A stretch of 64,000 nucleotides of DNA from Corynebacterium lubricantis DSM 45231 (GCF_000379425.1 NZ_KB902235.1:101299-165298); one strand, 5' to 3'; shown: positions 55,560 to 63,782, numbered from the stretch's first letter. Numbers and translations: made by a program. Notes: generated by a model not told the origin, from the sequence alone.

Positions 55560-56762
55560 CTACGCTGCCTGGCGTGCTCCGAGAGCGCGCGCAGCCCAGG
55601 TTGGCAGCTCAGGGATCTGACCGAAGTAGGTCAGCGGGACACGAGAGGCGCCTTCGAGAACCTCGTCGTAGTAGCCCAGGAGTTGATCACCCAGGGCCCC
55701 CCACGTTTTGTTTTCCACCGATGCACGCGCGTTGAGGCTCAGCTCGCGGTGACGCGTATCGTGCAGCAGCCATTCTGCCGCTGCGGGCAGGTCTTTCTCG
55801 AAGGTGGACACCTCGAGCAGCTGACCGTTGTAGCCATCTTGGATCAAGTCCACCGGGCCGCCAGCCCGTGGGCCGATAGTGGGAACCCCGGACGCCTGCG
55901 CTTCCTGGATTGCCTGGCAAAACGTTTCAAACTCGCCGGTGTGCACGAAGAGATCAAGGCTGGCATAGGCGCGCGCCAATTCCTCGCCGCGCAGACCGCC
56001 GGTAAAGATAGCTCCCGGCAGCTGCGCTTCAAGAATCTGCCGGTCCGGCCCCGCACCAACAATGACCAGCTGCATATCGCTGCGCTGATCCAGCACTTTC
56101 AGTCGCGCCACACCCTTTTCAGCCGCGAGGCGGCCGACGAATCCGACGATCTTCTTCCGGCCGGTGGGATCCCACTGGCGGCGCAGCTCAGCCGAGCGCT
56201 TCTCCGGATGGAAGAGCACGGAATCTACTCCCCTGCCCCAGTGGCGCACGTTCTTAATGCCATGGTCTTTGAGTTCAGCAATAGCTAGCGACGAAGGCGC
56301 CAGCGTCATCTGCGTCATATTGTGCAGGGTGCGCGTCCAATCCCAGATCACGGTGCCCAGGCCCGGCGCGTGGTACTTGGTGGCAAAACCCGCGACATCG
56401 GTTTGGTACAGCGCAACTGCCGGGATGCGCAGCTGGCGTGCAGCTACGGCACCAGCCCCGCCCAACACGAATGGGCTGGCAAGGTGAACAATATCGGGGT
56501 TGAACTCCGCGAGAGCCTCGCGCACTGCCAGGGTTGGCACACCAATGGGAAGAGAATCTACCATCGGGATTTTTACGGTAGGAACACGAACGATGGGGAA
56601 ACCCAAGTAATCCGGGATTTCCTCTTTATGGTCCCTCGCCCCAGGCGCAACCACGAGGGCTTCATGTCCGTGCGCCTTGAGGTGCTCGAGCACACGGAGC
56701 ACTGAGTTGGTGACCCCATTAATATTGGGGAGAAAAGATTCAGCAACGATCCCGACACGCAT
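55560..56762 (-). CDS. mgtA: GT4 mannosyltransferase MgtA-type
   Basis: A 400-residue GT-B glycosyltransferase. The N-terminal ESFLPNINGVTNSV loop and the C-terminal GFVGRLAAEKGV and E-x7-E region (GEFETFCQAIQEAQASGVP, abridged) are intact. The corynebacterial MgtA uses GDP-mannose to mannosylate a glucuronyl-diacylglycerol precursor of lipoglycans. Start at the ATG of MRVGIVAES (56762), four codons inside the longest reading, is chosen by conservation; an ATG nearer the AGGAG site is possible. Its place between menD and menG matches the mycobacterial order. Confidence 0.85.
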   Translation of the reverse strand: MRVGIVAESFLPNINGVTNSVLRVLEHLKAHGHEALVVAPGARDHKEEIPDYLGFPIVRVPTVKIPMVDSLPIGVPTLAVREALAEFNPDIVHLASPFVLGGAGAVAARQLRIPAVALYQTDVAGFATKYHAPGLGTVIWDWTRTLHNMTQMTLAPSSLAIAELKDHGIKNVRHWGRGVDSVLFHPEKRSAELRRQWDPTGRKKIVGFVGRLAAEKGVARLKVLDQRSDMQLVIVGAGPDRQILEAQLPGAIFTGGLRGEELARAYASLDLFVHTGEFETFCQAIQEAQASGVPTIGPRAGGPVDLIQDGYNGQLLEVSTFEKDLPAAAEWLLHDTRHRELSLNARASVENKTWGALGDQLLGYYDEVLEGASRVPLTYFGQIPELPTWAARALGARQAA

Positions 56763-56825
56763 GGGTGCCATCATCTCCTATGAAGTTCAACGAGCTCTAT
56801 ACCCCTGGGTAACGTTAGATGAACT

Positions 56826-57260
56826 TTATCTTTCATGTTTCCCATGCTCTGCTCGCTTTTTCCGCCGGGACGCATCCACGCCCCACCACGCGAGTACCGC
56901 CAGGAGTGTTGAGACTCCGGCCACGGACAGCGCAGGGATGATGGAAAGCGTCCACTTTCGCCCTTCTACTTTAACCAAATCTGGATTCGATTTGGCGTAG
57001 GTGACCCACACTTGTTGGCCTTCCCCAAGACCTGTGGGATAAAGCAGGCCGGTGGGCGGTGAGTGATAGCGCCCCTCTTCGTCTTGGTAGTCCACTGCGG
57101 TGCGCATGAAGGTCACTCCCGTCACCGTGGCCATGCCCCGGCCCGGGTCGCTCATGATTGTGGAGTCGTTGAGTGCAGGCCCCACAACCATGCCCACAGC
57201 GCCAATCATGGCTGCTGCATAGAGCGCCAAGATCAGCTGGCGAAGCCTACGACGCAGCAC
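56826..57260 (-). CDS. DUF3592-type two-pass membrane protein
   Basis: A 144-residue protein with membrane segments at about residues 8-28 and 106-128 and a short extracytoplasmic beta domain between (GLLYPTGLGEGQQVWVTYAKSNPDLV, abridged), the DUF3592 layout. The GTG start overlaps the menD stop by one base (TAGTG). In mycobacteria a similar gene occupies the same place between menD and mgtA; the role is unknown. Confidence 0.7.
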   Translation of the reverse strand: MLRRRLRQLILALYAAAMIGAVGMVVGPALNDSTIMSDPGRGMATVTGVTFMRTAVDYQDEEGRYHSPPTGLLYPTGLGEGQQVWVTYAKSNPDLVKVEGRKWTLSIIPALSVAGVSTLLAVLAWWGVDASRRKKRAEHGKHER

Positions 57261-58885
57261 TACTTCTTCAAGCTTTCCGCAAGAGCTCGGCGGGTATCGC
57301 GGGTGGTGACCGCCTCGATAATCGTGATGGGCTCGGGGACTTCGACATCGTCCATGAGGTGGCCCAGCAGTTCTTGCAACGAGGTCGCCTTAAGATATGC
57401 CACACCATAGGCCTCCGCGAGGGATTCCATATCGATGTCGTGGCCGGTGCCGAATCCACGCTCGAAAGAACCCCGGAGCTCAGGTGCGCCGACCTCGAGA
57501 GTCTCGAAAATACCGCCCCCGTTGTCATTGGACACCACGATGGTCAGGTTGCCCGGGCGCGGTTCGTCGGGGCCGATCAGCAGACCGTTGACATCGTGCA
57601 GGAAGGTCAGATCCCCGACCAGTGCGATGGTGCGCGGTGCCCGAATCTCATCGGGCTGCAGCGACTGCGTGGCCATAGCGGTGCCGACTGCCTGGGAGAT
57701 CGTGCCGTCGATGCCGGCGGCACCGCGGGCGGAATAGGTAGAGACACCGTCGAAAGGCAAGCCGACCAGGCTTGCATCGCGGACGGGATTCGACGAGCCG
57801 ACGACGAAGGTGTCGCCCACGGCTAAGGTGTCAGCCACGGCGGCGGCGACGTGGAGCCCGGTGAAACCGAACTTTTTGTCCTCTAACACGTCGCGTACGG
57901 TGTTTGCGCCGACCTCGCCGGCGGCCTCACAAACCTTGACCCAGTGATCGCTGGATTGTCCGGAGACTTTCACCCGCGAGCCGCGGAGATCAGGCTGGCC
58001 GGTAAACGTGTCGGTGCGCGACAAACCAATGATGGTGATTTGGGGATCTGCGAGCAGCGCCATGACATCGCGATGGAGCGTGGGATGGCCCACGACGATC
58101 ACCTGTTCCGGCTTCGTCGAGGCGGCGAATTCCCCGCCGTCGTGGCTGACCGCTACTTCCGACTGTGCGAAGAATTGCGCTGCCAGGGGGTGCACCTGGT
58201 GGAAAGGTGTGTACGCGGTGGGTTCGGCAATGGTGGGGACGTATTCGAGACCCGGGACCTCCCACGCCTCGTCACCGGCGATGACCAGGGTGTCCTTGTT
58301 CAAGTCGACTTCGACCTCGCCGTGGTCGATGAAGCTAGGCGGCGAATCAAGCCGGCCGGGGCCCACCCGGCGCGCTTCACCGACCAACTCGGGCAGTGCT
58401 GGCGGAGTCAGCGGGGTATCCAACGCGACGTTGAGGTGGACCTGGTCAGCGGCAAAGCTGATCGGATCATCGACCGAGGTGATCTGCTGAGTCTGGGCGT
58501 AGCGGCCGAAGATGCCCTCTTGCCAGATGGTTTGGGAGGCACCGGTGCCGAGCAGGCGCTCCGGGCGATCAGCGCTGATGATCGCCAGCGGGGTGTGCGA
58601 CATATGGGCCTCGACGACCGCGGGCAGCGCATTCGCTACGGCGGTACCCGAGGTCATCACGACACCCACGTGTCTGCGCTGGACGCGCGCGATTCCGAGT
58701 GCGGTAAAGGCGGCGCTGCGTTCGTCGATACGCACATGCACGCGCAGGTCCTTCCTGGCTAAAAGCGCCAGGGTTAAGGGTGAGTTCCGCGAACCCGGAC
58801 TGATGACTACGTCCGTGAGGTTGCGGGCGAGGGTGCCGGCGACGTAGGTGGCAAGGTCCATGGAAGTGGGTTGCGAATCAGGCAT
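57260..58885 (-). CDS. menD: SEPHCHC synthase MenD
   Basis: A 541-residue thiamine-diphosphate enzyme that joins isochorismate and 2-oxoglutarate. The signature VVISPGSRNSPLTLAL is at residues about 24-39; IDERSAAFTALGIAR carries the catalytic Glu. The ThDP/Mg site is GDLTFLHDVNGLL...VVSNDNGGGIFETL. ATG 58885 (MPDSQPTSMDLATYV) is chosen; another ATG eight codons later is possible and neither has a strong ribosome site. The open frame reaches further upstream but only through the overlapping hypothetical gene. Confidence 0.94.
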   Translation of the reverse strand: MPDSQPTSMDLATYVAGTLARNLTDVVISPGSRNSPLTLALLARKDLRVHVRIDERSAAFTALGIARVQRRHVGVVMTSGTAVANALPAVVEAHMSHTPLAIISADRPERLLGTGASQTIWQEGIFGRYAQTQQITSVDDPISFAADQVHLNVALDTPLTPPALPELVGEARRVGPGRLDSPPSFIDHGEVEVDLNKDTLVIAGDEAWEVPGLEYVPTIAEPTAYTPFHQVHPLAAQFFAQSEVAVSHDGGEFAASTKPEQVIVVGHPTLHRDVMALLADPQITIIGLSRTDTFTGQPDLRGSRVKVSGQSSDHWVKVCEAAGEVGANTVRDVLEDKKFGFTGLHVAAAVADTLAVGDTFVVGSSNPVRDASLVGLPFDGVSTYSARGAAGIDGTISQAVGTAMATQSLQPDEIRAPRTIALVGDLTFLHDVNGLLIGPDEPRPGNLTIVVSNDNGGGIFETLEVGAPELRGSFERGFGTGHDIDMESLAEAYGVAYLKATSLQELLGHLMDDVEVPEPITIIEAVTTRDTRRALAESLKK

Positions 58886-58898
58886 GCGCACAAGCTTA

Positions 58899-59504
58899 CT
58901 ACTGTCCCTGGAGTGCTCCCTCGATGTCGCCGAGCAGGCCATCCAGCCAGGCCTGGGCATCCTGCGCACCGTTGGAGACCTCCGGCGGAATCTCGGTAGG
59001 AATGTCGCTAGGCAGCTGCGGGTTGCCCTGGTCGTCACGTGGAAGGATATCCGTAGGAATGATCGGCGCGTTCTCGGTGGTGGTTTCCGTCTGCGTCTGT
59101 GTCACGGTCACCGGTGCTGGAGGCGGCTGGTTCGCCTCCTCGGCGGCGCTGCGCCACATGAAGAACAACACGATGCCCGCGAGAACGGCCAAGGCCAGCA
59201 AGATACCGAGAATCAGCGGGCCGCGGCCACCGGATTGCTTGCGGGGTGCCTCATCGTAGGCGTAGTTGCTGTTGTAGCCGTCGGGGCGATACGGCTCGTC
59301 GTAGGGCTCGTAGCCCGCGTTGGATTGCTGCGAGCCATAGCGGGTTTCATATTCCGGCTGGTAGGCCGATTGGTAGCGCGTTTCTGATTGTGACTGGTCA
59401 GGAAAATGCTGGCGCGGGCGCTGCTGGCCCGCGCCACCGCGCTGGGTGCCGTCGCGGTCTGGGTCCCTGTCGGGCACCCCAAATTGACGAGTCTGATCAT
59501 TCAT
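58899..59504 (-). CDS. Hypothetical single-pass membrane protein between menC and menD
   Basis: A 201-residue protein I do not recognise. Residues 1-95 are hydrophilic, rich in Gln, Tyr, Arg and Asp with repeated Y-x-x-R/Y units (TRYQSAYQPEYETRYG), a cytosolic low-complexity tail. One membrane span follows (PLILGILLALAVLAGIVLFFM, about residues 97-117). Then comes a Thr/Pro-rich extracytoplasmic stalk (VTVTQTQTETTTENAP) and a short acidic domain ending LLGDIEGALQGQ. ATG 59504 is preferred, with GGTAAGG upstream. It ends 13 nt before menD. Confidence 0.65.
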   Translation of the reverse strand: MNDQTRQFGVPDRDPDRDGTQRGGAGQQRPRQHFPDQSQSETRYQSAYQPEYETRYGSQQSNAGYEPYDEPYRPDGYNSNYAYDEAPRKQSGGRGPLILGILLALAVLAGIVLFFMWRSAAEEANQPPPAPVTVTQTQTETTTENAPIIPTDILPRDDQGNPQLPSDIPTEIPPEVSNGAQDAQAWLDGLLGDIEGALQGQ

Positions 59505-59532
59505 GGCTTGTACCTTACCCAGCCAGTTCCGG

Positions 59533-60495
59533 CTAACCTGTACGCTCGCCAAAATCTAGCTGTGCATACGTCTGACGCAACCGCTCGAACCACCAGTCCC
59601 GGCGCCTAGGCGCAGCGCGCAGCTCATGCAGTCGCTCCGGGTCCGGGCACACTGGGACAATCTCCAAGGCACCATCAACCAATGGTGCGGGCTCCACCAC
59701 ATCTTCGACGAATAACCGCTGCGTAGCCAGGCCAGCCGCGCGCGAATTAGTCAGCTTCGCAGCCACCAACCCGGCATGGATTCCCACCGCGGTATCTAGT
59801 GCCGAGGCCACCGTCAGCGAGAGCCCCAGATCCTGGCCGATCTGCATCAGGCGGCGCACCCCGCCCAGTGGTGCGACCTTCACCACAGCCACATCGGCAG
59901 CACCAAGTTCAGCTACCCGATACGGGTCCTCGACCTTGCGGATGGATTCGTCGGCAGCAATGGGCGTATCCACAAGCCCGCGCACCTCCGCCAACTCCTC
60001 CACCGTCGCACAGGGCTGCTCGATATATTCCAGCTCACCTAAGCGCCGCGCCGCCTCGACTGCTTCGGCCACGCTCCAGCCCCGGTTCGCATCCACGCGC
60101 AGCACCGCTTCCGGGCGAAGCGCGCGCACGGCTTCCACGCGGGCTACGTCGTCGTCAAGCGATTGTCCCTGCTCTGCCACCTTGATCTTGAAGGTGCGCA
60201 CCCCCGGGTAGCGCTCCAACACCGCGGGGACCTCGGCCGCCACAACTGCCGGGATTGTGCCGTTGACCTCGACGAATCCGTGCGCCTCGGGCAAGCCCTC
60301 GAAGGCGGCCTCGAGCCCGGCGCGCAGCCAGGCGGCGGATTCGCGCGGCCCGTACTCGACAAATGGTGAGAATTCGCCCCAGCCGGCGGGGCCGTCGATG
60401 AGCATTGCTTCACGACGAAGCACCCCGCGGAACTTCACCGCCATGGGCAAACTGACTACGTGGGCGCGCTCTAAAATCTCGTCGACGGAAACCAT
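59533..60495 (-). CDS. menC: o-Succinylbenzoate synthase
   Basis: A 320-residue enolase-superfamily enzyme that dehydrates SHCHC. Catalytic elements in order are FKIKVAEQG (KxK), RVDANRGWS (metal Asp), YIEQPC (metal Glu), AADESIRK (metal Asp/Glu) and VVKVAPLGGV (second Lys). Two dispersed-motif cores (60149 full, 60407) fall in this gene. It starts at ATG 60495, 9 nt after the peptidase-like gene. Confidence 0.93.
   Translation of the reverse strand: MVSVDEILERAHVVSLPMAVKFRGVLRREAMLIDGPAGWGEFSPFVEYGPRESAAWLRAGLEAAFEGLPEAHGFVEVNGTIPAVVAAEVPAVLERYPGVRTFKIKVAEQGQSLDDDVARVEAVRALRPEAVLRVDANRGWSVAEAVEAARRLGELEYIEQPCATVEELAEVRGLVDTPIAADESIRKVEDPYRVAELGAADVAVVKVAPLGGVRRLMQIGQDLGLSLTVASALDTAVGIHAGLVAAKLTNSRAAGLATQRLFVEDVVEPAPLVDGALEIVPVCPDPERLHELRAAPRRRDWWFERLRQTYAQLDFGERTG
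60149..60162 (+). repeat. TCGTCGNNAAGCGA motif, full copy (in coding DNA)
   Basis: Reads TCGTCGTCAAGCGA within menC, 258 nt from an opposite core copy at 60407-60418. Confidence 0.65.
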
Positions 60496-60504
60496 AGATA
60501 AAGC

Positions 60505-61095
60505 CTAGATCAGTTCCGTGCGGCCATCTTCGATGCGTAGCACTTCCCCGTCGCGAAGCAGGACCAGCTTGTAATCCGCGCCGTAGGTACGCACGATCTC
60601 GGCGAACTTGTCCAGGGTAAACGGCGGATTGTCGCCCACGTGCGGCACGACGGCATACTCGGTGAGGTGCAGGCCCGTGTAGTCAGTGAGCTCGGGCGCG
60701 ATGTCGGCGTTGTCGAGCAGACGGACGTAATCGATGTCCGGCGCGGCCAGCACCGAGCCCGCGCTTGTGCCTATATATGGCAGGCCTGCCTCGACCTTCT
60801 CCTTGAGCACCTCGAAGTTGCCGGTGCTGCGCAGGGCCCAAAGCAGGTCGTAGGTCTCGCCGCCGGCGACGTAGACGCCATCGACCTCGTCGAGGATCCG
60901 CGCTGCGTCTTTGGGGTCGGTGGTGGCCATGGGGAGATTGATCAGTTCGAGGCCCATCTCGCGCAACTGCCTGCGCTCGACCTCGACCCACGGCTGGTCG
61001 GCGAAGGAACGGGTGGCATCGTCGATGTATGCAATCTTGCCGGAGACGAATTCAGGAATATAGGGGTGAAGAAACGAAGTGAGCAAGAGTTTCAT
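60505..61095 (-). CDS. Peptidase E-like (S51 family) protein
   Basis: A 196-residue protein of the class I glutamine-amidotransferase-like fold. The nucleophile elbow is Y-I-G-T-S-A-G-S (catalytic Ser), preceded by GVYVAGGETYDLLW and followed by H in VVPHVGDN. S51 enzymes are Asp-specific dipeptidases or cyanophycinases. The start MKLLLTS at 61095 gives the family N-terminus. It is divergent from menB (67-nt gap) and upstream of menC, so it may be cotranscribed with the men genes without a known role in them. Confidence 0.8.
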   Translation of the reverse strand: MKLLLTSFLHPYIPEFVSGKIAYIDDATRSFADQPWVEVERRQLREMGLELINLPMATTDPKDAARILDEVDGVYVAGGETYDLLWALRSTGNFEVLKEKVEAGLPYIGTSAGSVLAAPDIDYVRLLDNADIAPELTDYTGLHLTEYAVVPHVGDNPPFTLDKFAEIVRTYGADYKLVLLRDGEVLRIEDGRTELI

Positions 61096-61162
61096 GGTGC
61101 CGATGGTAGGCGATTTGCGCCTTCGGCATTTCGGGTACAGCGTGGCATCTAGAATCAAACCC

Positions 61163-62116
61163 ATGACGTATTCCAAGGAACAGCCCTTCGACCCCACGCA
61201 ATGGAAGACGGTAGAGGGTTTCGATTTCACCGATATCACCTACCACCGCCACGTGGGCACCGAGCGCAAGGACGGCACCGTGCGCATCGCCTTCGACCGC
61301 CCCGAGGTGCGCAACGCTTTCCGTCCCCACACCGTCGACGAGCTCTACCGCGCGCTCGACCACGCGCGCCGCGACCCGAGCGTTGGCGTCATCTTGCTCA
61401 CCGGCAACGGCCCAAGCGAGAAGGACGGTGGCTGGGCCTTTTGTTCCGGCGGTGACCAGCGCATTCGCGGTCGTTCCGGGTATCAGTACGCTACCTCGCA
61501 CGAGCACGATGATGCGCTTGCCGACGAATCCACCGTGGACACCGCGCGCGCCAAAGCCGAGGGAGGACGCCTGCACATTCTTGAGGTGCAACGCCTGATT
61601 CGCACCATGCCCAAGGTTGTCATTGCTGTGGTTAATGGCTGGGCAGCCGGCGGCGGCCACTCGCTACACGTGATCTGCGACCTGACCATCGCCTCGCGCC
61701 AGGAAGCGCGCTTCAAGCAGACCGATGCCGACGTGGGCTCCTTCGATGCCGGTTATGGTTCCGCCTACTTGGCGAAGATGGTGGGCCAGAAATTTGCCCG
61801 CGAGATCTTCTTCCTGGGACGTTCGTATGATGCCGAGGAAATGCATCGCATGGGCGCAGTAAACATAGTTGCCGACCACGCCGATCTGGAGGCCGAAGCC
61901 ATCCAGGTCGCTCGCGAGATCAACGGCAAGTCCCCGACCGCCCAGCGCATGTTGAAGTTTGCCTTCAACCTCACCGATGACGGGCTGATGGGCCAGCAGG
62001 TCTTCGCCGGCGAGGCAACCCGCCTGGCGTACATGACCGACGAGGCCGTGGAAGGCAAGGAAGCCTTCTTGGAGAAGCGCGATCCGAACTGGGATCAGTT
62101 CCCGTTTTATTACTAG
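61163..62116 (+). CDS. menB: 1,4-Dihydroxy-2-naphthoyl-CoA synthase
   Basis: A 317-residue crotonase-fold enzyme that cyclises o-succinylbenzoyl-CoA. Signatures are AFCSGGDQRIRGRSGYQYA (oxyanion region), the WAAGGGHSLHVICDLTIAS block, TDADVGSFDAGYGSAYLA, and the C-terminal NWDQFPFYY. ATG 61163 is chosen for conservation. menA and menE are not in the window. A strong terminator follows. Confidence 0.95.
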   Translation: MTYSKEQPFDPTQWKTVEGFDFTDITYHRHVGTERKDGTVRIAFDRPEVRNAFRPHTVDELYRALDHARRDPSVGVILLTGNGPSEKDGGWAFCSGGDQRIRGRSGYQYATSHEHDDALADESTVDTARAKAEGGRLHILEVQRLIRTMPKVVIAVVNGWAAGGGHSLHVICDLTIASRQEARFKQTDADVGSFDAGYGSAYLAKMVGQKFAREIFFLGRSYDAEEMHRMGAVNIVADHADLEAEAIQVAREINGKSPTAQRMLKFAFNLTDDGLMGQQVFAGEATRLAYMTDEAVEGKEAFLEKRDPNWDQFPFYY

Positions 62117-62131
62117 GGGTTTAGGGGGCGA

Positions 62132-62178
62132 AAAAGCCGCCCTACCCGGATGTTTTGGATCCGAGTAGGGCGGCTTTT
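62132..62178. terminator. Terminator of menB
   Basis: A perfect 14-bp stem AAAAGCCGCCCTAC / GTAGGGCGGCTTTT around a 19-base loop, with a U-tract on the plus strand. Much of its sequence reappears at 62631-62665; see the duplication finding. Confidence 0.9.
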
Positions 62179-62197
62179 GCATTTGCTGCTGCCGCGA

Positions 62198-62239
62198 AAG
62201 TGCTGCGCCGGAATGTCTGGTGACCACCGAGGTAACAAG
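62198..62239 (-). pseudogene. Remnant of a DUF2231 gene 3' end
   Basis: Fourteen codons read LVTSVVTRHSGAAL on the minus strand, against LVTSVLTGHSGAAL at the C-terminus of the intact gene at 62686-63108. The remnant lacks the stop codon and everything upstream. Together with the copied terminator region it shows a past tandem duplication. Confidence 0.75.
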
Positions 62240-62369
62240 CTTGGTGCAGTTGAATTTGATGAAAGTTATCTACATAGACCAGCTGCTCAATGCAAGACTC
62301 AATGTGACAACTTCATAAATGAACGTTTGAACGAAATAAATTAGAAAGTCCATTGTTTTCTACCCCTTA
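62240..62369. other. AT-rich spacer between the remnant and the small ORF
   Basis: 130 nt, clearly richer in A+T than the surroundings. A short plus-strand frame (VEFDESYLHRPAAQ...) ends at 62344 without other support. Nothing else is recognised. Confidence 0.35.
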
Positions 62370-62513
62370 CTAAAACGCTGATTGAACAAGTGAGGACAGG
62401 CTTTCGACGAACTCAGTGGTCTCCATCGGTTCCAGCGGTCGCGCAAACATCGTTTGAACAATGATGCTCACCACCGTGAATGCGAGAGAAACAAGTAAAA
62501 CCGAACTGATCAT
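62370..62513 (-). CDS. Small membrane protein, 47 residues
   Basis: An ORF too short for routine calling. It starts MISSVLLVSLAFTVVSIIVQ, one hydrophobic segment (residues 3-20), then a polar acidic part PLEPMETTEFVESLSSLVQS and a Phe C-terminus. It has ATG at 62513 with AGAGG eight bases upstream and a TAG stop. Size and layout fit membrane microproteins, but I know no family. It lies between the two copies of the DUF2231 tail, downstream of the intact gene's terminator. Confidence 0.5.
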   Translation of the reverse strand: MISSVLLVSLAFTVVSIIVQTMFARPLEPMETTEFVESLSSLVQSAF

Positions 62514-62630
62514 AGTGCAAACCTCTTCCTTACTTGATGACACTGACAAATGATTTATCCAAGTATCAATGTTCCCTATTACTCAGCAACCCGTTTCGGG
62601 GTGGGTTTTGGCAGTCCCTGATAAACAAAT

Positions 62631-62665
62631 CCGCCCTACCCGGATGTTTTGAATCCGTGTAGGGC
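62631..62665. terminator. Terminator-like hairpin downstream of DUF2231 gene
   Basis: GCCCTAC (62633-62639) pairs with GTAGGGC (62659-62665) around the loop CCGGATGTTTTGAATCCGT. It is a diverged copy of the menB terminator; the stem is shorter and the U-tract weak. Confidence 0.5.
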
Positions 62666-62685
62666 GACTTCCTTTGTATAGGAGG

Positions 62686-63108
62686 CTACTGCCACACAAG
62701 TGCCGCACCGGAATGCCCGGTGAGCACCGACGTGACAAGCACAGCTACTGCAAAGATGGCTGCCAGGATACGCAGCGTCCACCCAAGACCGGTTGTCCAC
62801 GCCCCCTTCTTATATGCCCAAAACAAGGCAATAATTACGACGACCATCAGGAACACTGCGATGGTGAAGGCACCTGCATAGGTTTCGTGAATTCCGGGAT
62901 TCTTTGGCAGAGCCTCACCCGACTGGCGAGTCAGGATGAGCACCACGAAGCTGACGATGCCACCGAGCAAAGTTGGGATGGCAAATGACTGTTTCCAGCG
63001 CGGCACGAAGGTCCAGGCGATGAGAAGAAGTCCGGTCAGCGGAATCAGGACAACTGCGCCGTGGACAAATAATGGGTGGGCGGGTATCCCGCCAATAATG
63101 AAATTCAC
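62686..63108 (-). CDS. DUF2231 membrane protein
   Basis: A 140-residue protein with four hydrophobic segments. The N-terminus IIGGIPAHPLFVHGAVVLIPL with a conserved H-P-x-x-V-H matches DUF2231, a family of small predicted redox-related membrane proteins. It ends GHSGAALVWQ. The tail and the following hairpin are duplicated at 62132-62239. Confidence 0.8.
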   Translation of the reverse strand: MNFIIGGIPAHPLFVHGAVVLIPLTGLLLIAWTFVPRWKQSFAIPTLLGGIVSFVVLILTRQSGEALPKNPGIHETYAGAFTIAVFLMVVVIIALFWAYKKGAWTTGLGWTLRILAAIFAVAVLVTSVLTGHSGAALVWQ

Positions 63109-63337
63109 AAGATTGAAAATAGGCCTGTTTACTAGGCGCTTCTAGCTTGGAAAGCCTAGCCTTACCAGCATAAACGCCAGGTGGTTGTTCGCTCGCAGCT
63201 TAACCGTATCTAAACCACAGGAAACTGATGGCCTACTTACTCGCTGTGGCAATCCTATTGAGATGGACGGCCTAGTTTTTTGGGGTGGGGAGGGGGACGA
63301 TTGGTCACCCTGTTCTCGCTCACGCGGTGCAGACTTA
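63109..63337. other. Intergenic region between DUF2231 gene and lipoprotein gene
   Basis: 229 nt. It holds a relic CRISPR repeat (63306-63334) and otherwise nothing I can name. A G-rich run lies near 63280-63298. Confidence 0.45.
63306..63334 (-). repeat. Relic CRISPR repeat
   Basis: The last 18 bases (TCGCTCACGCGGTGCAGAC region) match the array repeat at 16 of 18 positions; the first 11 bases have diverged. It lies 477 nt outside the array, beyond the lipoprotein gene. Confidence 0.55.
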
Positions 63338-63679
63338 CTACGCCACCGAAACAGACATATACGTCACCTCCGGCATACCATCACTCAAATCAGCTTCACA
63401 TTCAGCGTCATGTCCCCACGGAATTCCAGCGCTCGTATACACCGTGACCGTCCACTCCATGTGGCCCGTGGTCCCGCCATCGTTGGTCTTGAAGAGTGCG
63501 TTAGGGGCGTGTGCCGTCACGGGCATGTTACTAGTCTGCTCATTCTGTTCGTCAAATGCTGCAATGCACGCCATGCGCCCGGACCATTCCTGCGAGCTGA
63601 TCGAGTGGTCATCGGTTGTTCCCCCGCATGCGGTGAGGGTGAGTGCCAGGGCGACGATGGGCCAAATGGTTTTCTTCAA
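63338..63679 (-). CDS. Putative lipoprotein
   Basis: A 113-residue protein with a type II signal peptide: MKKTIWPIVALALTLTAC, lipobox L-T-A-C18. The mature part has four segments with Trp/Cys (SGRMACIAAFDEQNEQ, GHMEWTVTVYTSAGIPWGHDAEC, abridged) and an acidic C-terminus. Two Cys residues could form a disulfide. No family is recognised. It lies between a relic CRISPR repeat and the CRISPR array. Confidence 0.7.
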   Translation of the reverse strand: MKKTIWPIVALALTLTACGGTTDDHSISSQEWSGRMACIAAFDEQNEQTSNMPVTAHAPNALFKTNDGGTTGHMEWTVTVYTSAGIPWGHDAECEADLSDGMPEVTYMSVSVA

Positions 63680-63782
63680 GACAATTCCTTAACTTTGCTG
63701 TGAGATAGTCACACCTCGAGTAGGTGGACTGTGATTTCTAGGTGGTGCGCCGTAGAGACCAAATTCCCGGAGTGGGCGGCGA

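Noticed and set aside
63185..63703. Plus-strand frames of 172 and 135 codons over the lipoprotein gene
   Set aside because: The minus strand has a textbook lipoprotein signal peptide with lipobox; the plus frames have no signature and no ribosome site.
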